This document shows, piece by piece, positions 40,220 to 49,779 of a stretch of 64,000 bases of DNA. The stretch's first letter is position 1. Each line of letters begins with the position of its first letter. The DNA comes from Williamsia sp. Its GTDB lineage: Bacteria; Bacteroidota; Bacteroidia; Chitinophagales; Chitinophagaceae. Made by a program: the position numbers and the translations under genes. The notes under the pieces are model-generated. The model did no database searches and was not told the DNA's origin. It saw only the letters and a program-made list of their open reading frames with translations. The stretch covers positions 1-64,000 of the forward strand of contig JADCRZ010000036.1 in NCBI GenBank assembly GCA_015069695.1. Reading direction: 5' to 3'.

Positions 40220-42661
40220 ATGAAGAAAATCTTTTTTGCCTTCCTGGCCATTTCATCTTCGGCATTCAGCCAATCCAAGCTCGGTACGCTAACCGTTGAA
40301 AAGATCATGCGCGATCCCAAATGGATCGGCACTTCACCAGCCGACCCTTACTGGAGCCTCGATGGAAAATATTTGTTCTTTAGCTGGAATCCCGAGCAAG
40401 CCATATCAGACTCGGTATACTACATCACGGCAGACAACCTGGCTCCCCGCAAGACAAGCGCAGACATGCGGCAGAACACCTTAACGGCCGCGAATGTTTC
40501 GTACAATACAAGCCGTTCTGCCTATGTATATGCAAAACAGGGCGACCTCTTCTTAGTAGATGTAAAAACAAACCGGCAGCGCCGGATCACCCAAACAACC
40601 GAGCTGGAAAGCAATCCGCAATTTATTCTTCACGACCGGGCCATTGCCTATACGCGCAACCAAAACCTGTATGCATGGGAAATAGAAAGCGGTCTCACTA
40701 TGCAGCTAACCAATTTCCAGCGCAGCACAACAGGCGTTGTTGAAACAACTACACCGGCTTTTCAACGCAGGGGCGGTGGAGGTGCTGCCGGTCCGGTACG
40801 GGAAGAAAGGGGCACCGGCAACCAACAGGAAAGATGGCTGCAGAATGACCAGTTGAAATTATTTGATGTGCTGAGAGAACGCAAACAAAAGCGTGACCTG
40901 GCCAGTGCGGCAAACCGTTCCCTCCCCAAGCCAAAAGAACTGCGTACCATCAACCTCGACGACCGCCCTTTACAAAACCTCGCGGTTTCACCCGATGGCC
41001 GTTTTGTCACCTACCGTTTATACCGGGCACCGGTTGGCGCAAAAAACACCATTGTACCCGACTATGTAACAGAAAGCGGCTTTACAACCGATATACCGGG
41101 CCGCACAAAAGTGGGTGCCCCTCTTGGCAGCTATGAGTCTTTTATTTATGACCGGGAAAAGGATACAGTGATGGCCATCAAAACTGACCAGCTCCCCGGT
41201 ATCCGCGACCTGCCTGATTATGTAAAGGATTATCCCCAGCGCGACAGTTCAAGAAGAAATACACCCCTGCGTTCCGTTACCATCAACGGGCCTTACTGGA
41301 ACGAGCAGGGAACCCATGCGGTTGTTGAAATTTCTGCGCAGGATAACAAAGACCGCTGGATCATGCTGCTGGATGCAGCCGCCGCTACACTGCAGCTGCT
41401 CGACCGGCAACGTGATGAAGCCTGGATCGGTGGTCCTGGTGTAGGGGGCGGTGGATTTGGCAATGCTGGCCGTTTGCGCTGGATCGACGAAGCTACTTAC
41501 TGGTACCAAAGTGAGGCCAGTGGCTACTCACATCTGTACACCGTGAACGTAGTCACAGGCAAGAAAGCAGCCCTGACGTCCGGCAACTATGAAGTGCAGC
41601 GGACCATCCTCTCCCCCGGCAAAAAATATTTCTACATCACCACCAATGAAGTGCATCCCGGCGAACAGCAGTTCTACCGCCTGCCCGCAACAGGTGGCAA
41701 AGCAGAACGCATTACCACGCTAACAGGTGCGAACCAGGTAGACATCTCACCGGATGAAAAACAGCTGGCCATCCTGTACTCATACAGCAACAAACCCTGG
41801 GAGCTTTACCTGCAGGAAAACAAACCGGGCGGCAAGCTGCAACAAATCACCCGCAAAGCCCAGTCGGAAGAGTTTGCTTCTTATCCCTGGAAAGACCCGC
41901 AGGTACTCACCTTTACAGCAAGGGATGGCGCAAAAGTATATGCCCGCCTGTTCAAACCAACCACGCCTCACCCCTCCAAACCGGCAGTGATCTTTGTACA
42001 TGGCGCCGGCTACCTGCAAAATGCACACAAGTGGTGGAGCTCCTATTTCCATGAATACATGTTCAACAACCTGCTTGTGGACAACGGCTATACGGTGATG
42101 GACATCGACTACCGGGGCAGCGCAGGTTATGGCCGCGACTGGCGCACAGGTATTTACCGGTACATGGGTGGCAAAGACCTGACCGATCATGTAGATGCCG
42201 TAAAATACCTGGTTGATTCGTTGGGGGTTGATCCTAAAAGGGTCGGATTGTACGGTGGCTCCTACGGAGGCTTTATCACCCTGATGGCCATGTTTACCCA
42301 ACCGGATGTGTTTGCTGCCGGTGCCGGTCTGCGCTGCGTAACAGACTGGGCTAACTACAACCATGGCTATACAGCCAACATCCTGAATGAGCCTTTCACC
42401 GACAGCATCGCCTATAAACGGAGCTCCCCCATCTATTTTGCCAACGGTTTAAAAGGTCACTTGCTGATGTGCCACGGGATGGTTGATACAAATGTAAATT
42501 TTCAGGACATCGTAAAACTTTCGCAACGGCTTATTGAACTGGGCAAGAACAACTGGGAACTGGCGGTATACCCAATGGAAGACCATGGCTTTGTAGAACC
42601 CAGCAGCTGGACAGACGAATACAACCGCATATTCAACCTGTTTGAGACCTACCTGAAATAA
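40220..42661 (+). CDS. Exported S9 family peptidase, DPP-IV/prolyl-oligopeptidase type
   Basis: 813 residues with signal peptide MKKIFFAFLAISSSAFSQ. The N-terminal beta-propeller has repeated WD40-like blades (SPADPYWSLDGKYLFFSW, LAVSPDGRFVTYRLY, VDISPDEKQLAILYSYS). The C-terminal hydrolase has Ser681 in VGLYGGSYGGFITLMAMF, Asp in CHGMVDTNVNFQDIV and His in PMEDHGFVEPSSW. Likely cleaves proline-containing or small peptides in the periplasm. A Gly-rich insertion (RRGGGGAAGPVREERGTGNQ) interrupts the propeller. Starts 27 nt after mgtE. Confidence 0.93.
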   Translation: MKKIFFAFLAISSSAFSQSKLGTLTVEKIMRDPKWIGTSPADPYWSLDGKYLFFSWNPEQAISDSVYYITADNLAPRKTSADMRQNTLTAANVSYNTSRSAYVYAKQGDLFLVDVKTNRQRRITQTTELESNPQFILHDRAIAYTRNQNLYAWEIESGLTMQLTNFQRSTTGVVETTTPAFQRRGGGGAAGPVREERGTGNQQERWLQNDQLKLFDVLRERKQKRDLASAANRSLPKPKELRTINLDDRPLQNLAVSPDGRFVTYRLYRAPVGAKNTIVPDYVTESGFTTDIPGRTKVGAPLGSYESFIYDREKDTVMAIKTDQLPGIRDLPDYVKDYPQRDSSRRNTPLRSVTINGPYWNEQGTHAVVEISAQDNKDRWIMLLDAAAATLQLLDRQRDEAWIGGPGVGGGGFGNAGRLRWIDEATYWYQSEASGYSHLYTVNVVTGKKAALTSGNYEVQRTILSPGKKYFYITTNEVHPGEQQFYRLPATGGKAERITTLTGANQVDISPDEKQLAILYSYSNKPWELYLQENKPGGKLQQITRKAQSEEFASYPWKDPQVLTFTARDGAKVYARLFKPTTPHPSKPAVIFVHGAGYLQNAHKWWSSYFHEYMFNNLLVDNGYTVMDIDYRGSAGYGRDWRTGIYRYMGGKDLTDHVDAVKYLVDSLGVDPKRVGLYGGSYGGFITLMAMFTQPDVFAAGAGLRCVTDWANYNHGYTANILNEPFTDSIAYKRSSPIYFANGLKGHLLMCHGMVDTNVNFQDIVKLSQRLIELGKNNWELAVYPMEDHGFVEPSSWTDEYNRIFNLFETYLK

Positions 42662-42734
42662 GAAGTGGCTTTCTATTTGCATGATACAACTCTAAGAGGC
42701 CGGATTGCTACTTAGGAAAAACCACTTACCGCTG

Positions 42735-43154
42735 ATGAACAAAAGACCGATCATAATTATTGAAGATGACATAGACGACCAGGAAATTATTACCCAGGTG
42801 CTGGAGTCACTCAATATTTCCAATAAGCCTGTCTTCTTCAACAATGGGAAAGAGGCGCTGGACTTCCTGCAAAAAGAAGATGTCCACCCTTTTGTAATTC
42901 TTTCAGACATCAACATGCCCGTGATGAACGGATTTGAGCTGCGCATGCGGATCGCCGAAGACATGCACCTGCGAAATAAAAGCATTCCCTTTGTATTCTA
43001 CACAACTGCCGCCGACCAGAAATCCGTCTCAACTGCCTACGATCTTACCGTACAGGGCTTTTTTATCAAACCACCCGATATAAGCTCACTCACAAAAATC
43101 CTGAAATCTATCCTGGAATACTGGAAGTATTGTATGCATCCGAATACCGTCTGA
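42735..43154 (+). CDS. Stand-alone response regulator
   Basis: 139 residues consisting of a receiver domain only. The acidic pair EDDIDD near the start, phosphoacceptor Asp in VILSDINMPVMNGFEL, Thr in FVFYTTAAD and Lys in GFFIKPPDI are all present, so it should be phosphorylatable. No output domain; such CheY/Rcp1-type regulators act by protein contact. No sensor kinase adjacent. The start MNKRPIIIIEDD was chosen over an ATG 30 nt upstream. The stop TGA is supplied by palindrome copy D (GTC TGA ACC). Confidence 0.9.
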   Translation: MNKRPIIIIEDDIDDQEIITQVLESLNISNKPVFFNNGKEALDFLQKEDVHPFVILSDINMPVMNGFELRMRIAEDMHLRNKSIPFVFYTTAADQKSVSTAYDLTVQGFFIKPPDISSLTKILKSILEYWKYCMHPNTV

Positions 43155-43290
43155 ACCATGATTTACAGGATTTTGGGGATCCGGGGATTGTAATGGTTCA
43201 ATCATCAAAGTAGTAAAGTCTTTACCAGCAAGCCGATCCATCCATTACAATCCCCGGATCGCCAAAATCCCGTAAATCATGGTTCAAGAC
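43149..43290. repeat. Dispersed palindromic repeat, copy D
   Basis: The left arm begins GTCTGAACCATGATTTACAG and the right arm ends CGTAAATCATGGTTCAAGAC; inner arms GGATCCGGGGATTGTAATGG and CCATTACAATCCCCGGATC continue the pairing, giving about 48 bp of near-perfect stem around a 46-nt centre. Lies between the response regulator, whose stop it contains, and glmS. Confidence 0.85.
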
Positions 43291-43339
43291 AAACAATTTT
43301 CTATAAATTTATCTACTCATAACCCATTATCCTTAAACC

Positions 43340-45175
43340 ATGTGTGGCATTGTAGCATATATCGGGCAACGGGAAGCTTATCCTATTATCTTGAAAGGGC
43401 TCAAGCGGCTGGAATACCGCGGGTACGATAGTGCGGGCGTGGCCCTGCTCAACGGAAGCCTGCGGGTGTACAAGAAAAAAGGAAAAGTAGCCGCCCTGGA
43501 AGAAAGCCTGGTAGGCAAAGCGGTTCATGCACATGCCGGCATCGGCCATACCCGCTGGGCCACACACGGCGAACCGAGCGACCGCAATGCACATCCGCAT
43601 CTCTCTGCCAGCGGAAAGCTGGCCATGATTCACAATGGCATCATTGAAAATTACGCCCAGCTGAAAAGCGATCTGCAGAAAAAAGGCTATGAATTCAAGA
43701 GCGATACCGATACGGAAGTGCTACTCAATTTCATCGAAGACATTCACATCAACAACGGCGGCAACCTCGAAGAGGCCATCCGTATTGCCCTGCGCAGGGT
43801 AGTAGGTGCTTATGTGATCGTTGTGCTGGACCAGGACCACCCCGATACCCTGATCGCAGCACGCAAAGGAAGTCCGCTGGTGATCGGTGTTGGCAAAGAT
43901 GAACATTTCCTGGCCTCCGATGCCTCTCCCATCATCGAATACACCAAAGAAGTTGTGTATGTAAATGACTATGAGCTGGCCATTCTCAAACCCGATGAGC
44001 TGGTTTTAAAAAACCTGGGCAACGACAAGCTTACCCCCTTTATCCAAAAGCTTGACCTGGAGCTGGCCGCCATTGAGAAAGGTGGTTACGACAGCTTTAT
44101 GCTCAAGGAAATTTTTGAACAGCCGCATACCATTTACGACTGCTTACGCGGCCGCCTCGATGCCACGGCCGGTACCATCACGATGAGTGGTGTGCAAAGC
44201 TGCATGCAGTATTTAAAAGAAGCCAACCGCATCCTGATCATTGCCTGCGGTACCAGCTGGCATGCCGGACTGGTAGCCGAGTACATCATCGAAGAGCTTT
44301 GCCGCATTCCGGTGGAAGTGGAGTATGCTTCGGAGTTCCGCTACCGCAACCCGATCATCAACAAAGGCGACATCATTATTGCTGTTTCACAAAGCGGGGA
44401 AACAGCCGATACACTGGTGGCCATCGAAAAAGCAAAAGAACAGGGTGCCATTATTTTTGGCATCCTCAACGTAGTTGGCTCATCCATTGCGCGGGCATCA
44501 CACGCGGGTGCCTACACACATGCCGGCCCTGAGATCGGGGTTGCAAGCACCAAGGCATTCACCGCGCAGCTGGTGGTCCTTACCATGGTAGCCCTTAAAC
44601 TGTCAAATGAAAGAGGCACCATCGATCAGAAAAGATATTTGCATTTGCTCAACGAACTGCAGCAGATTCCCGATAAAGTAGCTACAGTGCTGCAACAAAA
44701 TGAGCACATCAGTGCCCTGGCTGAAAAATACAAAGACGCCCGGGACTTTCTCTACCTGGGCCGCGGCTACAATTTTCCTATTGCCCTGGAAGGTGCGTTA
44801 AAGCTTAAGGAAATCTCTTATATCCATGCGGAGGGCTATCCGGCAGCAGAAATGAAACACGGGCCTATTGCCCTGGTTGATGAAAAACTGCCGGTTGTAT
44901 TTGTTGCCACCAGGGATTCTTACCACGAAAAGATTGTCAGCAATATCCAGGAAATAAAAGCAAGAAAGGGCAAGGTGGTTGCCGTGATCAGTGAAGGCGA
45001 CGATGTAATTGAAGGCATGGCCGATGATGTTATCAAAGTGCCGGAGGCAGATGAAATTGTTGCGCCGTTGCTGAGCGTGATCCCGCTGCAATTGCTAAGC
45101 TACCACATTGGCATGGCCAAAGACCTGGATGTTGACAAGCCCAGGAACCTCGCCAAATCCGTTACGGTTGAATAA
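43340..45175 (+). CDS. glmS: Glutamine--fructose-6-phosphate aminotransferase (isomerising)
   Basis: Makes glucosamine-6-phosphate for peptidoglycan and lipopolysaccharide. 611 residues. The start MCGIVAYIGQ exposes Cys2 as the glutaminase nucleophile after Met removal; GHTRWATHG and HNGIIENY are glutaminase motifs. Two SIS domains follow (IACGTSWHAGLVAEY and FLYLGRGYNFPIALEGALKLKE), ending in the conserved DVDKPRNLAKSVTVE. No glmS ribozyme is visible in the 50 nt between palindrome D and the start. Confidence 0.98.
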   Translation: MCGIVAYIGQREAYPIILKGLKRLEYRGYDSAGVALLNGSLRVYKKKGKVAALEESLVGKAVHAHAGIGHTRWATHGEPSDRNAHPHLSASGKLAMIHNGIIENYAQLKSDLQKKGYEFKSDTDTEVLLNFIEDIHINNGGNLEEAIRIALRRVVGAYVIVVLDQDHPDTLIAARKGSPLVIGVGKDEHFLASDASPIIEYTKEVVYVNDYELAILKPDELVLKNLGNDKLTPFIQKLDLELAAIEKGGYDSFMLKEIFEQPHTIYDCLRGRLDATAGTITMSGVQSCMQYLKEANRILIIACGTSWHAGLVAEYIIEELCRIPVEVEYASEFRYRNPIINKGDIIIAVSQSGETADTLVAIEKAKEQGAIIFGILNVVGSSIARASHAGAYTHAGPEIGVASTKAFTAQLVVLTMVALKLSNERGTIDQKRYLHLLNELQQIPDKVATVLQQNEHISALAEKYKDARDFLYLGRGYNFPIALEGALKLKEISYIHAEGYPAAEMKHGPIALVDEKLPVVFVATRDSYHEKIVSNIQEIKARKGKVVAVISEGDDVIEGMADDVIKVPEADEIVAPLLSVIPLQLLSYHIGMAKDLDVDKPRNLAKSVTVE

Positions 45176-45199
45176 GACGACAAGTACAACTATCTGTTC

Positions 45200-47440
45200 A
45201 TGAATATCATCAAGAGAAGTCCGGTTGCTGCGTTGGGATACAACTTTGTAGGGGCCGAATACCTGCCGCCTGACAAGGATGAGTATTACCTGCGCAACCT
45301 GCAAAACCGCAACGGCATCGAGTACCGGAAATTGTCGGCCTATGAAATTGAAGTGCTGGTGCGCAACCGCAATACGTCGGACGACTGGAACAAAATCCTG
45401 GTATCCGATGCTTTCAATCCCGAACTGGTTAAGAACTGCAAGTTTTACGGGCTGGTACGCATCGGAAAGCTGGAGCCTTATTTTCTTGAGTTTCACAACC
45501 TGCGCATGCCGGTGGGTTTGTACAACAGCACCATCATCAGCTGCGACTTTGGCGACAATGTAGTAGTTGACCATGCCGACTATATGTCGCACTATATTGT
45601 GGGCAATGAAGTCATGATCGTACACGTGAACGAACTGGCCACAACAGATGTAGCTAAGTTCGGGAACGGTATCCTTAAAGACGGAGAATTGGAGCAGAAC
45701 CGGATCAAACTGGAGATCTGCAACGAGAATGGCGGCCGTTCCATTATACCATTTAATGGCATGCTGCCGGGTGATGCTTATCTGTGGAGCCGCTTCCGGA
45801 ACGATGATGTTTTACAGAAAAAGCTGGAAGAGTTCACAGAAAAAAAGTTCAACAAGCAAAGGGGTTATTATGGGAAGATAGGTGACCGGACAGTGATCAA
45901 AAACTGCAAGATCATCAAAGACGTCTGGATCGGAAGCGATGCTTATCTGAAGGGAGCCAATAAAATAAAGAACATCACCCTCAACTCTTCACCGGAAGCA
46001 AAATCGCAGATCGGGGAAGGATGTGAGATTGTGAACGGCATCATCGGGTTTGGGTGCAGGATATTTTACGGCGTAAAAGCCGTCCGTTTTATTATGGCCT
46101 CCCATTCCCAGCTGAAATACGGCGCCCGCCTGATCAATTCTTACCTGGGCAACAATTCTACCATCTCCTGCTGCGAGGTCCTGAACTCGCTGATCTTTCC
46201 CGCGCATGAGCAGCACCACAACAATTCGTTTCTGTGTGCAGCTTTTGTAATGGGGCAAAGCAATATGGCTGCAGGTGCTACCATCGGCTCCAATCACAAT
46301 TCAAGAAGTCCGGATGGCGAGTTGATTGCCGGCCGCGGGTTCTGGCCGGGTTTGTGTGTCAGCCTGAAACACAATTCCCGTTTTGCCTCTTACGCCATTC
46401 TTGCCAAAGGCGATTATCCTGCAGAGCTCGACATTCCGCTTCCTTTTTCACTGATCAGCAATGATGCCAGTGCCGATAAACTCGTGGTAATGCCCGGCTA
46501 CTGGTTTATCTACAATATGTATGCGCTGGCCCGCAACGCCTGGAAATACACTGACCGGGACCAACGGATAGAAAAATTTCCCTTTATAGAATACGATTAC
46601 CTGGCTCCCGATACCATCAATGAAATTGTGCACGCCCTCGATCTTTTTAAAAGATTCGTCGGCTTGGCCTATCTCAGCCAGGAGGGGAATGAAGCAGGCA
46701 CCAGCGAGGAAGAAACAGTCCGCCTGGGCGAAAAGCTCCTGGAAACAAAGGAGGGGATCATTGATACGCTGGAAATCCTGGCTGAAAATTTCGAGAACTC
46801 ACAGCGCAAGGTTGAGCTGGTAAAGATCACCACCTGCTACCACCTGTTCAAAGAACTTGTTCAATACTACGCAGCCACCCTGCTGGTCCGTTTCATGGAG
46901 TCAGAAGGCATCGTCTATTTTGAAGAGCTGCTTTCCCGTTTGCCTGCACAGCGCGCTGTTGCCACCTGGATCAATATCGGCGGACAGCTGATCCTTCAAA
47001 CCGAGTTTGACAACTTCGGGAAAAAGATCCACTCCGGAGAAATCCGGGACTGGGAAGATGTGCACGGGTTTTACAAATACCAGGAAGGACTGTACCCGCA
47101 ACAAAAGCTGTTTCACGCCCTGGCCGTTTTGCAAAAAGTGCATGCAATCGATTTGGCGGAAGGTGGCAAAGCTGCATTCAGGAACCTGCTCCGGCAAAGC
47201 GTTGTTACGAGAGAAAAGCTCTGCCAGGGTATTTATGAATCCCGCGCCAAAGATTACAGCAATCCATTTAGAAAAATGGTTTATGAAACCGAAGCAGAAA
47301 TGAACCGGGTCATTGGCAAACTGGAAGACAACAGCTTTATCCGGCAGGAAAAAAAATCATTGGAAGCCTACAGGCAAGCTGTCGAGAAAATGGTCCTGAA
47401 TCTTGATTCACCCCTGTTATCTGCTACCCGGATAAAATAA
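45200..47440 (+). CDS. DUF4954 family protein with left-handed beta-helix
   Basis: 746 residues, cytoplasmic (no signal). The middle (about 90-420) has runs of hexapeptide-like turns such as CDFGDNVVVDHADYMSHYIVG, KNCKIIKDVWIGSDAYLKGA and GATIGSNHNSRSPDGE, typical of left-handed beta-helix acyl- or nucleotidyltransferases; the C-terminal third is helical. Recognised as the DUF4954 family of Bacteroidota, function unknown. It follows glmS by 24 nt; a role related to amino sugars would be a plausible guess since UDP-GlcNAc synthesis also uses a beta-helix enzyme, but this is inference. Its last 73 nt overlap the converging gene. Confidence 0.85.
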   Translation: MNIIKRSPVAALGYNFVGAEYLPPDKDEYYLRNLQNRNGIEYRKLSAYEIEVLVRNRNTSDDWNKILVSDAFNPELVKNCKFYGLVRIGKLEPYFLEFHNLRMPVGLYNSTIISCDFGDNVVVDHADYMSHYIVGNEVMIVHVNELATTDVAKFGNGILKDGELEQNRIKLEICNENGGRSIIPFNGMLPGDAYLWSRFRNDDVLQKKLEEFTEKKFNKQRGYYGKIGDRTVIKNCKIIKDVWIGSDAYLKGANKIKNITLNSSPEAKSQIGEGCEIVNGIIGFGCRIFYGVKAVRFIMASHSQLKYGARLINSYLGNNSTISCCEVLNSLIFPAHEQHHNNSFLCAAFVMGQSNMAAGATIGSNHNSRSPDGELIAGRGFWPGLCVSLKHNSRFASYAILAKGDYPAELDIPLPFSLISNDASADKLVVMPGYWFIYNMYALARNAWKYTDRDQRIEKFPFIEYDYLAPDTINEIVHALDLFKRFVGLAYLSQEGNEAGTSEEETVRLGEKLLETKEGIIDTLEILAENFENSQRKVELVKITTCYHLFKELVQYYAATLLVRFMESEGIVYFEELLSRLPAQRAVATWINIGGQLILQTEFDNFGKKIHSGEIRDWEDVHGFYKYQEGLYPQQKLFHALAVLQKVHAIDLAEGGKAAFRNLLRQSVVTREKLCQGIYESRAKDYSNPFRKMVYETEAEMNRVIGKLEDNSFIRQEKKSLEAYRQAVEKMVLNLDSPLLSATRIK

Positions 47441-49197
47441 ATCCGTTTTGACCAAAAAGGAATTGCACAATAAACCTGGTTGTTGCCTTCAGTCACCTCA
47501 TGCCTGGCATTGTAGATGGTTTTTCCATCGCTAGCGGTTATTACGATCTGTACGCGTTGCCTTTGCCGCGAGAAAACCGTTACCACCACATTCCTGCCTG
47601 TACAGCTTACTTGTTTGATGTCAAAGAAAGTTTTTTCTCTGCTGTAGAAAATGCGATCATTATTTACCCCTCTGAGCGGAAGCGGATTCTGGTCTTCCAC
47701 CGTACTGGCCAGCGTAAAAGCTCCATAACTCGTGACCGGGTTGCTGGTAATCTTCCCGGTCGCTATACCGCTCCATGCCGCGTTGCCTTCACTCACCCAG
47801 CTTGATCCGCCGGCATTCCATCTGCTTACAAGCAATTTGTCGACAGCCGTAGCATGGCTGTATGTACCGACCGGCAAGGTGATCTTTCTGGATGATGAAC
47901 CTCCTGTCTGTTCTATGCTCCAGTATTCCAGTGTGCTGAGGTGATGGATAGGAGGATACTCCAATGCAGTACCATAAACCGCTTGCGGATTTCCATGGTA
48001 ATAAGTTGCAACAAATTCATCTGATGCGGAGCTTCCGGCCGAAACCGCTACCGGTGCATAATCTCGCTGTCTTCCTACCGGAAATTCAAATGCTTCATCG
48101 CCCTTTTTCTTCACAGGCCCTTCTACAAATGATTGAGCTGAGGCACCGGTAACCTGGCCAGTACCGGGTATAATCAGCAGGGAAGCCGGAGAGGTAAAGA
48201 GGTTGCCCTGCTGCATTTGCAGGAGATACGGGATGGTTAGGTTGTGCAATAAAAAGACGCCGGCCGGATTGTTGACCCGCAAGACAAGCTGGTTAAGAAG
48301 GCTTCCGGCCAGTGATACCTGTTGCTGCGCTTTTCCATTGAACTCAATCAGCGGCAGTCCGGTGGAGGTTTCTGTGATGATACTGCCTGCAGCCTGGTTC
48401 ACATCTCCCTGCAAGTTCACTCTATTGGTGGAAGGTTGGCTGGCTATGTTAAAAACGCCTCCGTTCTGGAGGTAATTGCCCATGACGGTGAAGTCCTTGG
48501 TAAAGTCCAGATTGATGGTTACGCCGTCATTGATCACCAGGTCACCACGTACAAGCAGGGGGTTGGTGCCGGAAGCATTATAAGTTTGTGTGCCACCGGA
48601 GGCCTGGGCCGAGAACACCAGCTTTCCATAAATCCGGTTACTCAGCGAAACGGGGTAAGAACCACCCGGAACGTCAAATTCAAAAGAACCGGTTTCCGTG
48701 CCGGCAGCAGTAGATAATTTGGCAACCACATCTGCTGCATGCCCGGAGCGGGTTTGATGAATGTACAGTCCGCCATTTTCAATGCGCAGCCCTCCATTGA
48801 TCTGCAGCGATTGACCGCTGTTGATGCCCGATGCATTGCAAAGGATACCGCCACTTCCTATAACAATGGCATCGCCTGTTGAACGCGCAATAAATGCAGG
48901 ACTGCCCAGGTTGGTAGCCGGCAAATACAATTCTATCTGCCTGCCTCCAGCCGGTGCAATGACCAGGGTATTGACCGTTACTGCATGATCAGGCAACTTG
49001 ACTGTATAGGCATTTGGCTGAAAACTGTTGTCCAGGATTACCTGGTCGTTGCTATCCGGAACTGCGGTTGGTTGCCAGTTCACTGCATCATCCCAGTTCC
49101 CACCGGCACCTACCCATCGCTTTTGTGCAGCGCAGGAATTGCCTGAGAGCAGGAGTACCCCAACCAATGCGTATATCATCAAAAAAGGCTGCTTCAT
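47368..49197 (-). CDS. Secreted beta-rich protein, probable T9SS substrate
   Basis: 609 residues from MKQPFLMIYALVGVLLLSGN, a signal peptide; an ATG 48 nt upstream lacks one. The mature start KRWVGAGGNWDDAVNW with PTAVPDSNDQVILD is a motif of large secreted Bacteroidota proteins. The centre is repetitive beta structure. The last 80 residues (VSCTGRNVVVTVFSRQRQRV ... KRIYFIRVADNRGESRF) resemble a type A sorting domain, though the final GxxxQKIIxK-like motif is degenerate. Converges on DUF4954 with 73 nt overlap. Confidence 0.8.
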   Translation of the reverse strand: MKQPFLMIYALVGVLLLSGNSCAAQKRWVGAGGNWDDAVNWQPTAVPDSNDQVILDNSFQPNAYTVKLPDHAVTVNTLVIAPAGGRQIELYLPATNLGSPAFIARSTGDAIVIGSGGILCNASGINSGQSLQINGGLRIENGGLYIHQTRSGHAADVVAKLSTAAGTETGSFEFDVPGGSYPVSLSNRIYGKLVFSAQASGGTQTYNASGTNPLLVRGDLVINDGVTINLDFTKDFTVMGNYLQNGGVFNIASQPSTNRVNLQGDVNQAAGSIITETSTGLPLIEFNGKAQQQVSLAGSLLNQLVLRVNNPAGVFLLHNLTIPYLLQMQQGNLFTSPASLLIIPGTGQVTGASAQSFVEGPVKKKGDEAFEFPVGRQRDYAPVAVSAGSSASDEFVATYYHGNPQAVYGTALEYPPIHHLSTLEYWSIEQTGGSSSRKITLPVGTYSHATAVDKLLVSRWNAGGSSWVSEGNAAWSGIATGKITSNPVTSYGAFTLASTVEDQNPLPLRGVNNDRIFYSREKTFFDIKQVSCTGRNVVVTVFSRQRQRVQIVITASDGKTIYNARHEVTEGNNQVYCAIPFWSKRIYFIRVADNRGESRFRTIFSTACL

Positions 49198-49287
49198 ATC
49201 CGGTATCGTGATAAAAGCCGGCATTCCGTCTTTTAAATCTTCCATGAAAATACCGGTAAAGTGAACTGCCGCACAGGGTGTTTACAC

Positions 49288-49320
49288 CCCAAAAAAATCC
49301 CCTGGCATAGCAGGGGATTC
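49288..49320 (-). terminator. Intrinsic terminator after the small lipoprotein gene
   Basis: AATCCCCTG (49296-49304) and CAGGGGATT (49311-49319) pair around a 6-nt loop; on the minus strand the hairpin is followed by a T7 run. Confidence 0.9.
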
Positions 49321-49341
49321 TCTATGATGGATCTACTGAGA

Positions 49342-49542
49342 TTATCTTGCTGCTGTACTGTCGGCACGCGGGCCTGTAGTATCTGTTTTCAAAGTGCCTG
49401 TATCAATACTGGCCGGAGCCGGAGCAGGTGTCATAGAGCCTGAATCAAGATTGGATGAATCAGGATTACTGCTGCTGTCTGCATTGCTGTTGCAGGCAGT
49501 GAGAACAGCAGCGGTGATCAGGACGGCAAATAATTTCTTCAT
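49342..49542 (-). CDS. Small lipoprotein, Ser/Asp/Pro/Thr-rich
   Basis: 66 residues. MKKLFAVLITAAVLTACNSN is a lipoprotein signal with lipobox LTAC; the mature 51 residues are a low-complexity tail of Ser, Asp, Thr, Ala and Pro with no predicted fold. An ATG 30 nt upstream lies outside the signal. A terminator follows. Probably an envelope-anchored spacer or a small uncharacterised lipoprotein. The 237 nt upstream to der hold no recognisable gene. Confidence 0.7.
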   Translation of the reverse strand: MKKLFAVLITAAVLTACNSNADSSSNPDSSNLDSGSMTPAPAPASIDTGTLKTDTTGPRADSTAAR

Positions 49543-49779
49543 ACAACTGTTTTTTAAAGGTTTTGGAAACATGAATAAAGAAGTACTATAAATAAAGTGC
49601 CAGAAAATAGATTTCCGGGATAAAATACAGGGTTTGACTGATCGCCGCCTGCAGCAGAAAACAGGTGATACACACCCGTATTCAAATCACCGTTCAGGTC
49701 CGGGAAAGATTCTGCCGGGGCTGTATGGGCTGCTGCCCGGTCTGCTTGTAAATCGCTGCGTTTGCAGTGGGCGCACGGT

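Noticed and set aside
43291-43339. glmS ribozyme upstream of glmS
   Set aside because: Only 50 nt lie between palindrome D and the start, and no ribozyme core is seen; this control is known mainly from Firmicutes.
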